A program made the position numbers and the translations under genes. A DNA stretch of 64,000 nucleotides from Streptomyces sp. NBC_01454 (GTDB lineage Bacteria; Actinomycetota; Actinomycetes; Streptomycetales; Streptomycetaceae). The stretch covers positions 4,650,001 to 4,714,000 of the forward strand of contig NZ_CP109460.1 in the NCBI RefSeq assembly GCF_036227565.1, in the 5' to 3' direction. Below the pieces are notes generated by a model that saw only the letters and a program-made list of their open reading frames with translations, was not told the origin of the DNA and made no database searches. Shown here piece after piece: positions 39,645 through 49,336 of the stretch (position 1 is the first letter of the stretch; each line of letters starts with the position of its first letter).

Positions 39645-39861
39645 GCTGCGGCCGTCCTTCCCGAGCGACTGCGAATGACGTGTGCGCATGACGTATGCGG
39701 ATGGCGCATAAGTAGACTAAGCGGATATTTGACCCAGAATAGGGATTGGTGGATCAAGGCGGCGGGGTGTTGCCGTCGTGAGTGGAGGGTGGATACCGGA
39801 ACGCAGCGCGGACAGAATCGACGGACGGGGGGTGTGGCCCCGATCACAGCGGGAGGCAGCG

Positions 39862-41568
39862 GTGCAGACAGCGATACTGGGACCGGCGCAGCGGGCCGAG
39901 GCGCTCGCCCGAATGGCGGAGCGGGAGCTCGACATCCTCGTGGTCGGCGGGGGAGTCGTCGGCGCGGGGACCGCGCTGGACGCGGTGACCCGCGGCCTGT
40001 CCACCGGACTCGTCGAGGCGCGGGACTGGGCCTCGGGCACGTCCAGCAGGTCGAGCAAGCTCATCCACGGCGGTCTGCGGTATCTGGAAATGCTGGACTT
40101 CGCGCTGGTCAGAGAGGCGTTGAAGGAGCGGGGGCTGCTGCTGGAGCGGCTGGCGCCCCATCTGGTCAAGCCGGTGCCGTTTCTCTACCCGTTGCGGCAC
40201 AAGGGCTGGGAGCGCTGGTACGCGGGCGCGGGAGTGGCGCTGTACGACGCGATGTCGGTCTCGTCGGGGCACGGCCGCGGTCTGCCCATGCACCGGCATC
40301 TCTCGCACAAGCGGGCCCTGCGGGTGGCGCCCTGTCTGAAGAAGGGCGCGCTGGTCGGGGCGCTGCAGTACTACGACGCCCAGATGGACGACGCGCGCTA
40401 TGTGGCGACGATGGTGCGGACCGCGGCGTCCTACGGTGCGGCGGTCGCCAACCGGGCGCGGGTGGTGGGCTTCCTGCGCGAGGGCGAGCGGGTGGTCGGC
40501 GCGCGGGTGGAGGACGTCGAAGGCGGCGGTGAGTACGAGATCCGGGCGCGGCAGATCGTCAATTCCACCGGGGTGTGGACGGACGACACCCAGGCGCTGA
40601 TCGGGGAGCGCGGGCAGTTCCACGTCCGGGCGTCGAAGGGGATCCATCTGGTCGTCCCGAAGGACCGGATCCATTCGACGAGCGGGCTGATCCTGCGGAC
40701 CGAGAAGAGCGTGCTGTTCGTCATCCCGTGGGGGCGGCACTGGATCGTGGGGACCACGGACACGGACTGGGATCTCGACAAGGCGCATCCGGCGGCCTCC
40801 AGCGCGGACATCGACTATCTGCTGGAGCATGTGAACGAGGTGCTCGCGACCCCGCTGACCAGGGATGACGTGGAGGGTGTCTACGCCGGGCTGCGTCCGC
40901 TGCTGGCCGGGGAGTCGGACGCCACCAGCAAGCTGTCGCGGGAGCACACCGTCGCCCATCCGGTGCCGGGCCTGGTCGTGGTCGCGGGCGGCAAGTACAC
41001 GACGTACCGGGTGATGGCGAAGGACGCGGTGGACGAGGCGGTGCACGCTCTCGACCAGAGGGTGGCGGAGTGTGTCACCGAGGACGTGCCGCTGGTCGGG
41101 GCCGAGGGCTACCGGGCGCTGTGGAACGCGCGGGCCCGGATCGCGGCGCGCACCGGGCTGCATGTGGCGCGCATCGAGCATCTGTTGAACCGCTACGGCT
41201 CGCTGGCCGAGGAACTGCTGGAGCTGGTGGTGGCCGACCCCTCGCTGGGCGAACCGCTGGCGGCCGCGGACGACTACCTGCGGGCCGAGGCGGTCTATGC
41301 CTGTACGCACGAGGGCGCCCGGCATCTCGACGACGTCCTGACCCGGCGCACCCGGATCTCCTTCGAGACCTTCGACCGCGGCGACCGCTGCGCCCGCGAG
41401 GTGGCCGAGCTGATCGCACCGGCGCTGGGCTGGGACGGCGACCAGGTCGAGAAGGAGATCGCGCATTACCGGAAGCGGGTCGAGGCGGAACGTGAATCGC
41501 AGCGCCAGCCGGACGATCTGACGGCGGATGCGGCGCGGCTGGGAGCGCCGGACATCGTGCCGTTGTAG
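39862..41568 (+). CDS. glpD: Aerobic glycerol-3-phosphate dehydrogenase
   Basis: 568 residues. FAD enzyme that oxidizes glycerol-3-phosphate to DHAP at the membrane. FAD motif DILVVGGGVVGAGTALDAVTRG, SSRSSKLIHGGLRYLEMLDFALVREAL, SKGIHLVVPKDR, and PGLVVVAGGKYTTYRVMAKDAVD; the C-terminal domain of about 130 residues is present. GTG 39862 with GGGAGG 5 nt upstream; the frame extends 84 nt further without a ribosome site. No glpF/glpK in the window. Confidence 0.96.
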   Translation: MQTAILGPAQRAEALARMAERELDILVVGGGVVGAGTALDAVTRGLSTGLVEARDWASGTSSRSSKLIHGGLRYLEMLDFALVREALKERGLLLERLAPHLVKPVPFLYPLRHKGWERWYAGAGVALYDAMSVSSGHGRGLPMHRHLSHKRALRVAPCLKKGALVGALQYYDAQMDDARYVATMVRTAASYGAAVANRARVVGFLREGERVVGARVEDVEGGGEYEIRARQIVNSTGVWTDDTQALIGERGQFHVRASKGIHLVVPKDRIHSTSGLILRTEKSVLFVIPWGRHWIVGTTDTDWDLDKAHPAASSADIDYLLEHVNEVLATPLTRDDVEGVYAGLRPLLAGESDATSKLSREHTVAHPVPGLVVVAGGKYTTYRVMAKDAVDEAVHALDQRVAECVTEDVPLVGAEGYRALWNARARIAARTGLHVARIEHLLNRYGSLAEELLELVVADPSLGEPLAAADDYLRAEAVYACTHEGARHLDDVLTRRTRISFETFDRGDRCAREVAELIAPALGWDGDQVEKEIAHYRKRVEAERESQRQPDDLTADAARLGAPDIVPL

Positions 41569-41614
41569 GCCGCGGGGACGGGGCAGCGGCTGCGCGGCGG
41601 GAGCGAGCGGGGCC

Positions 41615-42934
41615 CTACGGACGGGCCGGCGGGCCGGTGCCGGGCCGGGCCCCGGGCCGCCGCGGGCAGAACTCCGCGGTCAGGACGTCGGTGCCGTGCG
41701 CCGGGTCCGCCAGGTGGTCGGTGTTGACGCGGTAGCTGACGACATGACGGCCGTCGGCGGTGCCGGCGGTCCGGGCGAAGGAGCCGTTGATGTCGCCGTC
41801 GTGGCCCCAGACCGTGACGCCGCAGGGCAGCTCGGTGGCGTACAGGCCGAGGCCGTAGGCGCCGCCGGTGCCCTTCTCGCTGCGTATCTCGGCCATCTGG
41901 CGCGGCGCCAGGAACTTCCCGCCGAGCAGCGCGGAGAAGAAGCGGTTGAGATCGCCGAGGGTGGTGATCATCTCGCCGGCCGCGCCGGCCCGGCTGGGGT
42001 CCAGGGAGGTGGTGTCGACGCGGCGGTGGCCGATCCGGGAGTACGCCCGGCCGTGCGGCTCGGGCAGCACCGGGTCGGTGCCGGGGAAGGAGGTGTGGCC
42101 GAGGCCGGCGGGGACGAGGAGGCGGCGGCGGATCTCCGTGGCGTACGGGTGTCCGGTGACCGCCTCGATGACCAGGCCGAGGACGAGGTAGTTGGTGTTG
42201 GAGTAGGCGTAGCGGGTGCCCGGTGCGGCCACCGGGGGGTGGCCGAGCGCGATCCGCAGCAGCTCGCCCGGGGTGTGGCTGTCGTAGCGGTGGGTGCCGA
42301 ATCCCGTGCCGCTCAGCTGCCGGGACAGCCGGGGGTCCGCGGTGTAGTTGAACAAACCACTCGTGTGGTCCAGCAGCTGGCGGATCGTCACCCGCCGCAG
42401 AGCGCTGCCCGCGCCCCCTCCCCCGGTCGGTACGCCCGGCGGGAGGTGGGCCGCGGCGCTGTCGTGGAGGGTCAGCCGGCCCTCGGCGACGAGCTGCAGG
42501 ATCACGGTCGCGACCAGGGTTTTGGTGATGGAGCCGGCCCGGAAGTGGTCCCGCTGCCCGATCCGGCGGCCGCTGTGCAGATCGGCCACCCCGGCCGTGG
42601 TGAACCGCGCGGCGGCGGAGGCGCCGTCGCGGGTGGTGAGCGAGGCGGCGCCCGGCGCCCCGTCGTCGACCAGCCGGTGCAGTGACGACGCGACCGGCCC
42701 CGCCCCGTCGCCGGCCGGACGGGGCGGGGCCGGTCGCGTCGTCCCCGCCGCCGGCGGCGGCCGGTGGACGACTTGCGCAGGTGGGACGGGGGAGAGGGCG
42801 GGCCGGGCGGTGCAGGCCGTCAGGGCCAGCGCGGCCAGCACGCCCGCGTGGACCGCGGCGCGGCGGCGCCCGGCCGGGTGCCGGGCCGGCCGCGGACCAC
42901 CGTCCGGGGCCGGGCGCGGCGGGCGCATCGTCAT
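41615..42934 (-). CDS. Serine hydrolase (beta-lactamase / D-alanyl-D-alanine carboxypeptidase class C fold), lipoprotein
   Basis: 439 residues. Basic N-terminus, hydrophobic stretch and lipobox LTAC (Cys at about 41) suggest a lipoprotein, with an Arg-rich region that could be Tat-type. Catalytic SxxK is SITK (FRAGSITKTLVATVI), YxN is YSN (RYAYSNTNYL), and the third motif HxG is HDG (VWGHDGDINGS). Substrate unknown. The DNA for the linker after the lipobox holds a perfect 26-bp inverted repeat. Divergent from the kinase gene. Confidence 0.9.
   Translation of the reverse strand: MTMRPPRPAPDGGPRPARHPAGRRRAAVHAGVLAALALTACTARPALSPVPPAQVVHRPPPAAGTTRPAPPRPAGDGAGPVASSLHRLVDDGAPGAASLTTRDGASAAARFTTAGVADLHSGRRIGQRDHFRAGSITKTLVATVILQLVAEGRLTLHDSAAAHLPPGVPTGGGGAGSALRRVTIRQLLDHTSGLFNYTADPRLSRQLSGTGFGTHRYDSHTPGELLRIALGHPPVAAPGTRYAYSNTNYLVLGLVIEAVTGHPYATEIRRRLLVPAGLGHTSFPGTDPVLPEPHGRAYSRIGHRRVDTTSLDPSRAGAAGEMITTLGDLNRFFSALLGGKFLAPRQMAEIRSEKGTGGAYGLGLYATELPCGVTVWGHDGDINGSFARTAGTADGRHVVSYRVNTDHLADPAHGTDVLTAEFCPRRPGARPGTGPPARP
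42684..42743. repeat. Perfect 26-bp inverted repeat inside the serine hydrolase gene
   Basis: Arms 42684-42709 and 42718-42743 are exact reverse complements around GCCGGCCG. The DNA is in frame and encodes Thr/Arg/Pro/Ala/Gly residues of the low-complexity linker. It would fold into a very stable hairpin in the mRNA. Confidence 0.95.
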
Positions 42935-43123
42935 CGGGACTCCCGTTCGTCCGGGCCATCATGACGGGTACGCGGTGTTGCCCGGCACCGACCCGGGCCT
43001 TCCGCATGGCTCCGGATGAGGGAGAATGAAGGCTCTGCCAGGGTGGGTTGTCCGAGTTGGGTCAGTTTGGTGATCGATGGGATGTCGAAGCTGCCAACTC
43101 GACTGGATTGCAGAGGGGATTCA

Positions 43124-45301
43124 GTGGGTGACGAGGTCGAGATGGACGGCAAGGAGGGCAGGCTGCTCGCCGGCCGGTACCGGCTCGCCGATGTTCTCGG
43201 CCGGGGCGGTATGGGCACCGTATGGCGGGCACGCGACGAGGTCCTGGGCCGTACGGTCGCAGTCAAGGAGCTGCGCTTCCCGGGCGGGGTCGAGGAGGAC
43301 GAGAAGCGTCGTCTGATCACCCGTACGCTCCGCGAGGCCAAGGCGATCGCCCGGATCCGGAACAACGGCGCCGTGACGGTCTATGACGTGGTCGACGAGG
43401 ACGACCGCCCGTGGATCGTGATGGAGCTGGTCGAGGGCCGCTCGCTGGCCGAGGTCGTCCGGGACGACGGCCCGCTCACCCCGCGCCGCGCCGCCGAGGT
43501 GGGCCTGGTCGTGCTCGATGTGCTGCGTGCCGCGCACAGCGAGGGCATCCTGCACCGCGATGTGAAGCCGTCCAACGTCCTGATGTCCGACGACGGCCGG
43601 GTCGTGCTGACCGACTTCGGTATCGCCCAGGTCGAGGGCGACCCTTCCGTGACCTCGACCGGCATGCTCGTCGGTGCCCCCTCCTACATCTCCCCGGAGC
43701 GCGCCCGCGGCCACAAGCCCGGCCCGCCGGCCGACATGTGGTCGCTGGGCGGGCTGCTGTACGCCTGTGTCGAGGGCGTGCCGCCGTACGACAAGGGCTC
43801 GGCCATCGCCACCCTGACCGCGGTGATGACCGAGCCGATCGAGCCGCCGAAGAGCGCCGGCGTCCTCGAAGAGGTCATCTACGGGCTGCTGGTGAAGGAC
43901 CCGGCGGGCCGGCTGGACGACGCCGGTGCGCGGGCGCTGCTGCTGGACGTGGTGCACGCCCCCGAGGCCCGGAAGCCCGAGCCCCCGCTGGACGAGACGC
44001 GGGCCATGGTGCTGCCGACGGTGCCCAAGGAGCGGGCGGAGGCGAAGCCCCAGGCCGCCCCGAAGCCCGCCCCGAAGCTCGCCCCGAAGGCGCGGCCGGC
44101 GCGCAAGCCGAAGGCGAAGCCGGCCGCCGCGCCGGTCACCGAGCCGGCGGCCGGGAGCGCGAGCGGATCCGGCACCGCCACCGCGGACAAGAAGCCGGCC
44201 GCACCCGGCAAGGCCGCCGCGGCGCGCACGCCGGAGCGGACCGGACGCCCGCAGAAGGCGGCCGCCAAGTCCGCCCAGGACGCCGGCGGGTCCGCGCCGG
44301 CGAAGGTGGCGGACAAGGCCACCGCCGCGGCGGAAGCGGACCGTCCGGCGAGCGCCCGCCCCGGGTTCGACGCCGAGGCCGCCAAGGAGCGGATGCGCGG
44401 TGCCCTGCAGGCCGTGCGCGCCGCTGCCGCCACCGCGAAGGCCCGTGTGGAGGCCCGCGTGGAGGCCGCCAGGCCCGGCGACGGCAACCGCCCGTCCACC
44501 CGCGCGTCGGTGACCGATGTCGTCCCGCGCCGCACGCTGATCATCGTGGCCGTGGTCGTCGCCCTGGCGGTGCTGGGCACGGTGCTGGCCCTCGCGCTCA
44601 GCGGCGGCGACTCCGCGCAGACGAACGGCAAGGCGGCCGGCACGCACGACAAGGCGTCGTCCGCGGGCCGGGCGAAGTCCTCGCCGGAGTCGGCCACCTC
44701 GGGCGGGGACACCACGAAGGACGCACCGGGGGACCCCGCTCCGCAGTCGACGGAGGTCACGCCGGCCGGTGACACGAGCGGTGCGGACACCGGGGGCGGC
44801 GGGGGAGACAAGGACGGCAAGGACGGCAAGGGGGACAAGGCGGTGCCGGACGGCTTCGCCGAAGTCTCCAACGGCGGATACCACTTCCGTATGGCGATGC
44901 CCGAGGGCTTCAAGCAGACGGGCACCGCGGGCCAGGGTTCCGGCGTCATCTACAGCGCCTCGGGCGGTTTCCCGCGGGTCCAGATCGACTACAACGCCAA
45001 GCCCGGTACCGACGCCGCGGCCTCCTGGCGCAGCCTGGAGCCGGCCGTGCGCGGCTCCAGCGAGGACTACCACCTCATCGGCATCAAGTCGGTGAAGTGG
45101 CGGAACTATCCGACGGTCGCCGACTGGTCGTTCACCCGCCGGCAGAGCGGGGAGAAGGTCCGGGTCCTCGACCGCGGATTCCGGGCCGACGACCAGCACG
45201 GCTACGCGATCATGATCACCTGCAAGGCGGACGCCTGGTCGGACAAGGCGTGTCAGGAGCTGATCAGCACCGCGTTCAAGACCTTCGCGCTGAAGGACTG
45301 A
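43124..45301 (+). CDS. Membrane Ser/Thr protein kinase (PknB/Hanks type)
   Basis: 725 residues. Kinase domain at about 18-275 with LGRGGMGTVW, Lys48 (AVKELRF), HRDVKPSN at about 144 and DFG at about 164; SPERARG forms the activation loop end. An Ala/Lys/Pro-rich linker follows, then one membrane helix at about 469-492 and an outside C-terminal domain (FAEVSNGGYHFRMAMPEGFKQTG...). There are no PASTA repeats. GTG 43124 with GAGGGG 5 nt upstream. Followed by a pseudokinase of the same layout. Confidence 0.93.
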   Translation: MGDEVEMDGKEGRLLAGRYRLADVLGRGGMGTVWRARDEVLGRTVAVKELRFPGGVEEDEKRRLITRTLREAKAIARIRNNGAVTVYDVVDEDDRPWIVMELVEGRSLAEVVRDDGPLTPRRAAEVGLVVLDVLRAAHSEGILHRDVKPSNVLMSDDGRVVLTDFGIAQVEGDPSVTSTGMLVGAPSYISPERARGHKPGPPADMWSLGGLLYACVEGVPPYDKGSAIATLTAVMTEPIEPPKSAGVLEEVIYGLLVKDPAGRLDDAGARALLLDVVHAPEARKPEPPLDETRAMVLPTVPKERAEAKPQAAPKPAPKLAPKARPARKPKAKPAAAPVTEPAAGSASGSGTATADKKPAAPGKAAAARTPERTGRPQKAAAKSAQDAGGSAPAKVADKATAAAEADRPASARPGFDAEAAKERMRGALQAVRAAAATAKARVEARVEAARPGDGNRPSTRASVTDVVPRRTLIIVAVVVALAVLGTVLALALSGGDSAQTNGKAAGTHDKASSAGRAKSSPESATSGGDTTKDAPGDPAPQSTEVTPAGDTSGADTGGGGGDKDGKDGKGDKAVPDGFAEVSNGGYHFRMAMPEGFKQTGTAGQGSGVIYSASGGFPRVQIDYNAKPGTDAAASWRSLEPAVRGSSEDYHLIGIKSVKWRNYPTVADWSFTRRQSGEKVRVLDRGFRADDQHGYAIMITCKADAWSDKACQELISTAFKTFALKD

Positions 45302-45508
45302 GGGACGGTCCGGGTGAAGAACGGACGGGGCGCGCGTCGTTGGGCCGAGCGGGCCGCGCGCTCCGGCGGTGGCACGTATCGTGAGACGGCGAGGACCGTA
45401 CGCATCCGCATTCGGCGGGAATGCGACCGGAAGTGACCGGAGGCGCCGGCGCCGATGGGCGGCTCCGGCGCGCGACGGCAGACACAGTGCGCGCTGCGGG
45501 GAGGCGTC

Positions 45509-47869
45509 GTGGACGAGTACGCGGGAAGGGTGCTCGCCGAGAGATACCGCCTGCCGTTGCGGCCCCTCGGCGAGGACGAATTCGCCGAGACCCGGGCCTT
45601 TGACACCTTCAGCGGGCAGGAGGTCCTGCTCCGCCAGGTGCCGCTGCCGGAGGTCGTCGAGGCGGAGGTCGTAGGGGCCGAGACGGCGGGGCCGCCGGAA
45701 GCCGGGCACGGCGCCGGCCGTCCGGGCGGGGCACGCTCGCCGGGTACGTCCGCGGCCGACCGCAGTCCCCGGGATCCCGCCGTGCGGCGCGCGCTCGAGG
45801 CCGCGACGACGGCGGCCCAGCTGGCCGACCATCCCCGGCTGGAGCAGGTCTTCGATGTCTTCGTGCAGGACGGCAGCCTGTGGGTGGTCGCGGAACTCCT
45901 CGCCGCGCGCCCGCTGTCCGCGCTGCTCGCCGAGCGGGCGCTGTCCCCGCATCGCGCCGCGGAGATCGCCGCGGATCTGCTGACCGCGCTGCGGGTGCTG
46001 CACGCGGACGGCTGGCTGCACCGCAACATCACCGCTCGTACGGTCCTGGTCTGCGACGACGGCCGGGCCATCCTGACCGGCCTGGCGGCGGGTGCGGCCC
46101 AGGAAGCGCTGTGCGGGGACGAGGCGCCCGCCGCGGCCGGGACCCCGCGGGCCGCGGCGGCACCGGACGGGCCGGTGGAGAGCGCCACCGCACCGGGCGG
46201 TCCGGCGGCGAAGGGCGCCGCGCCGGGCGGCTCGGCTGCCAGGACCTCACTGACCAAGTCGGCGCCGGACGAGCGGCCCGCGCCGGACGAGCGGCGGCCC
46301 GCGGCGGACGGCGCCACCGCCTTCGGCCGCCCCAGCGCCGGGCTCGCCGCCGAGCGGGCGCGGCAGGCGCGGCTGACGGTGATCGGCCCGGTCACCGAGC
46401 GCTGGGCGCCGGAGCAGGCCGGACCGGTCCACACGAACTGGCAGTTGGCGCCGCCGGTCGGTCCGGCCACCGATCTGTGGGCGGTCGGGGCGCTGCTCTA
46501 CCGGTGTGTGCAGGGCGAGCCGCCGTTCCCGGAGGACAGCGCCGTCGAGCTGGCGCAGCTGGTCTGCTCCCGGCCGCCGGCGGTGGCCGAGGAGTGCGGG
46601 GCGCTGCGTCCCGTCGTCGAGTCGCTGCTGCGTCAGGATCCCGCCGACCGTCCGGACTTCGAGGAGCTGAACGGCTGGCTGCGGTCGCTGATCCGTACGG
46701 CGCCGGAGCCGGTGGCCCAGAGCCGGCTGGTGACCGTGCCGGCGCTGGAGCAGGAGGCCGATCCGCGGCGGCTGCCGATCGTGCGGCGCCGCGGTGAACT
46801 GGTGCGGAAGGGGCGCCACAAGAAGACCCGGACGTCCCGGCGGGCCCGGCCGCAGCCGGCGCCGGCCGTCGTGGCGGCGTCCGCCGCACCGCCCGCCGCA
46901 CCGCTCGTCCCACCGCCCGCCGCCCCGCCCGCCCCACCGCCCGCCGCGCCGGCGCCCCGCCGGGCCGCGCCGGACCCGGAGCAGTCCGCCCCGCTCGCCC
47001 CCGCCCCCCGTCCGCCCCGCCCCCCGAAGCAGCCCAAGCCGCTCCGGCCGCCCAAGCCGGCCCGCCCCGCCCGGCCGGCCGCGCCCCCGGTGCGGACCGG
47101 GACGCCGGAGAGCGAACCGGCCGAGCCGTACGGGAGCCGGTCCGGCCCGGCCGCCGCAGCCCCGTCGACGCGCCCGGCCCGCGCCCCGCGCCCGCTCGGC
47201 CGGCTGCTGCTCGCCGCGGTCGTGCTGCTGCTCGTCGGCGCGGTCCTCTACGCGCTGGCCTTCCTGCCGGACTCCGGCCAGGACTCCAAGGCCGGCGGGC
47301 ACGGCGCGGACCGTCCGGGCACCGCGAGTGCGGCGCCCGGCCACAGCACCGCGCCGTCCGACGGCGGCGACCGGGGCGGCGGCACCGGCGCGTCGCAGAC
47401 CACCGCGCCCGCGGGCGTCGCCAAGGGCTTCGAGGTACGCACCGATCCGGAGGGTTTCCAGGTCGCGGTCCGCAAGGGCTGGCAGCGGCGCGGGGCCAAC
47501 GACCGGCGCCAGGTGCGGTACGTCGGCGGGGACTACGAGCTGGTGGTCGTGCCCGGCCGGGACACCACGGCGCGCTTCGGCACCGACCCGATGGCGTATC
47601 TGCAGAACAAGGAAGCCGAGCTGGCGCCGTACCGCTCCTCGGGCTGGGCCTCGGCCTCCGGTCTCCAGCGGATCGACGTCGGGAAGACGGCGATGGCCGA
47701 GGGCACCTTCTCCTGGCGCGACAACAGCGGCCGCGTGGTCTACGTCCGCAACCTCGCGATGATCCACAACGGTCGCTACCACCTCGTCCTGGTGATCGGC
47801 CCGGACAGCGGCCGGCACGAGATCGACCAGCTGTACGCCCAGGCGACCAGCGCCTACCGCCCGGGCTGA
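45509..47869 (+). CDS. Membrane pseudokinase paralogous to the preceding kinase
   Basis: 786 residues. Kinase-like N-domain interrupted by low-complexity inserts. The ATP lysine position reads VLLRQVPL, HRD is HRN (WLHRNITARTVLV, about 171) and DFG is TGL (ILTGLAAG), so all three catalytic residues are gone. A Pro/Ala-rich linker, one membrane helix (about 563-588) and an outside domain of about 150 residues (FEVRTDPEGFQVAVRKGWQRRG) like that of the upstream kinase follow. GTG 45509 after GGGGAGG. Probably a sensor or scaffold partner. Confidence 0.87.
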   Translation: MDEYAGRVLAERYRLPLRPLGEDEFAETRAFDTFSGQEVLLRQVPLPEVVEAEVVGAETAGPPEAGHGAGRPGGARSPGTSAADRSPRDPAVRRALEAATTAAQLADHPRLEQVFDVFVQDGSLWVVAELLAARPLSALLAERALSPHRAAEIAADLLTALRVLHADGWLHRNITARTVLVCDDGRAILTGLAAGAAQEALCGDEAPAAAGTPRAAAAPDGPVESATAPGGPAAKGAAPGGSAARTSLTKSAPDERPAPDERRPAADGATAFGRPSAGLAAERARQARLTVIGPVTERWAPEQAGPVHTNWQLAPPVGPATDLWAVGALLYRCVQGEPPFPEDSAVELAQLVCSRPPAVAEECGALRPVVESLLRQDPADRPDFEELNGWLRSLIRTAPEPVAQSRLVTVPALEQEADPRRLPIVRRRGELVRKGRHKKTRTSRRARPQPAPAVVAASAAPPAAPLVPPPAAPPAPPPAAPAPRRAAPDPEQSAPLAPAPRPPRPPKQPKPLRPPKPARPARPAAPPVRTGTPESEPAEPYGSRSGPAAAAPSTRPARAPRPLGRLLLAAVVLLLVGAVLYALAFLPDSGQDSKAGGHGADRPGTASAAPGHSTAPSDGGDRGGGTGASQTTAPAGVAKGFEVRTDPEGFQVAVRKGWQRRGANDRRQVRYVGGDYELVVVPGRDTTARFGTDPMAYLQNKEAELAPYRSSGWASASGLQRIDVGKTAMAEGTFSWRDNSGRVVYVRNLAMIHNGRYHLVLVIGPDSGRHEIDQLYAQATSAYRPG

Positions 47870-47903
47870 GCCATGTGCTGCGCGCGCCGTCATGAGGTCT
47901 CTG

Positions 47904-47920
47904 ACTGACGGGCCGTCAGA
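47904..47920. promoter_or_regulatory. 17-bp palindromic operator, site 1
   Basis: ACTGACGGGCCGTCAGA; the core CTGACGG/CCGTCAG is perfect. First of seven related sites in the 47.9-61.3 kb catabolic block, upstream of the first acyl-CoA dehydrogenase. Confidence 0.75.
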
Positions 47921-47948
47921 TTCCTTGTGGAGAGTGGTGGTCGACGTC

Positions 47949-47978
47949 TTGTCGGTCCCCGCCGCCCGCGGCTAGCCT
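47949..47978 (+). promoter_or_regulatory. Candidate promoter of the acyl-CoA dehydrogenase pair
   Basis: TTGTCG (47949-47954), an 18-bp spacer and TAGCCT (47973-47978). The operator at 47983-47999 would lie across the transcription start, a layout expected for repression. Confidence 0.45.
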
Positions 47979-47982
47979 AATT

Positions 47983-47999
47983 TCTGACGGTGCATCAGA
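47983..47999. promoter_or_regulatory. 17-bp palindromic operator, site 2
   Basis: TCTGACGGTGCATCAGA, an imperfect palindrome centred as the other sites. It starts 4 nt after the candidate -10. Confidence 0.75.
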
Positions 48000-48151
48000 T
48001 CTGTCGGATGCCTGTCGACCCGGCCGGACACGGGGTGAGGGGACGACGATGGGAAACCCCATGGAGCCACCGCGCAGCATCGGCGCCGATGACCGGGTGA
48101 GCCCGCTCGCGACCCGCCCGCCCGGCCCGGGCCCCGGCCGGTAGCCGCTCC

Positions 48152-49336
48152 ATGGACCTCACCTGTACCGAGGAGGAGGACGCCTTCCGGGCGCGGCTGC
48201 GGCGGTGGCTCGGCGAGGTGCTGCCCACCCTCCCCGCGAAGCCCGCGGTGGCCGACTGGCCCGGCCGGCGGGCGTATGACGCGGCCTGGCAGCGGATGCT
48301 GTACGACGCCGGATACGCGGGCCTGCACTGGCCCGAGGACGCCGGCGGGCAGGGCGCCACCCCCACCCAGCACCTGATCTTCCTGGAGGAGACGGAGCGC
48401 GCCGGCGCCCCCTATGTCGGTGCGAACTTCGTCGGCCTGCTGCACGCCGGGCCGACCGTCGCCACCGAGGGCACCGCGGCGCAGCGCGCCCGCTGGCTGC
48501 CGCCGATCCTGCGCGGCGACGAGATCTGGTGCCAGGGCTTCAGCGAACCGGACGCCGGCTCCGACCTCGCCGCGCTGCGCACCACGGCGGTGCGCGACGG
48601 GGACCACTACGTCATCAGCGGCACCAAGCTGTGGACCTCGCACGCCGAGGTCGCCGACTGGTGCGAACTCCTCGTCCGCACCGACCCGGACGCGCCCCGG
48701 CACCGCGGCATCAGCTGGCTGGCGATGCCCATGGACGCCCCGGGGGTGACGGTCCGGCCGCTGCGCACCCTCGCCGGCTCGGCGGAGTTCGCCGAGCTGT
48801 TCCTCGACGAGGTCCGGGTGCCGGTCAGCCACCGGGTCGGCGCGGAGAACGACGGCTGGCGGGTGACGATGGTGACGCTGTCCTTCGAGCGTGGCACCGC
48901 CTTCGTCGGCGAGGTGGTGGCGTGCCGCCGGATGCTCGGTGCCCTCGCCCGCACGGCCCGGGACAACGGCCGCTGGGACGACGCCGTGCTGCGCCGCAGG
49001 CTGGGTCGGCTGCACGCGGAGTTCGCGGCGCTGTGGCGGCTGACCCAGTGGAATGTGAGCGAGGCGGCCGCCGCCGCCCGTCCGCGCGGCGGCCGGCCGG
49101 GAGGCGGAGGCGTCCCGGGAACCGGCGGCTCGGTCTTCAAGCTGCGCTATTCGCACGCCCGCCAGGAGCTGTACGACACGGCGGCCGAGGTGCTGGGCGC
49201 CGGTGCGCTGGACGCGGACCACGAGTGGGTGGCCGGCCGGCTCTCGTCCCTCTCGTACACCATCGCCGCCGGCACCTCGCAGATCCAGCGCAACATCGTC
49301 GCCGAGCGCATCCTCGGCCTGCCGAAGGGGCGGTGA
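48152..49336 (+). CDS. Acyl-CoA dehydrogenase (FadE-type, large subunit)
   Basis: 394 residues, complete ACAD fold. FAD/substrate motifs GFSEPDAGSDLAALRTTA and TKLWTSHAEVADW, C-terminal GTSQIQRNIVAERILGL. Glu is absent at the MCAD-type base position (AAGTSQ), so a Glu in SFERG may serve, as in isovaleryl-CoA dehydrogenase. It overlaps the next, shorter ACAD by 4 bp; such pairs in actinobacteria often form alpha2beta2 enzymes for bulky (steroid-type) acyl-CoAs. No ribosome site is seen before the ATG. Confidence 0.9.
   Translation: MDLTCTEEEDAFRARLRRWLGEVLPTLPAKPAVADWPGRRAYDAAWQRMLYDAGYAGLHWPEDAGGQGATPTQHLIFLEETERAGAPYVGANFVGLLHAGPTVATEGTAAQRARWLPPILRGDEIWCQGFSEPDAGSDLAALRTTAVRDGDHYVISGTKLWTSHAEVADWCELLVRTDPDAPRHRGISWLAMPMDAPGVTVRPLRTLAGSAEFAELFLDEVRVPVSHRVGAENDGWRVTMVTLSFERGTAFVGEVVACRRMLGALARTARDNGRWDDAVLRRRLGRLHAEFAALWRLTQWNVSEAAAAARPRGGRPGGGGVPGTGGSVFKLRYSHARQELYDTAAEVLGAGALDADHEWVAGRLSSLSYTIAAGTSQIQRNIVAERILGLPKGR

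Noticed and set aside
42684..42743. The 26-bp inverted repeat as a terminator
   Set aside because: It lies inside an open reading frame near the 5' end, with no U-tract.
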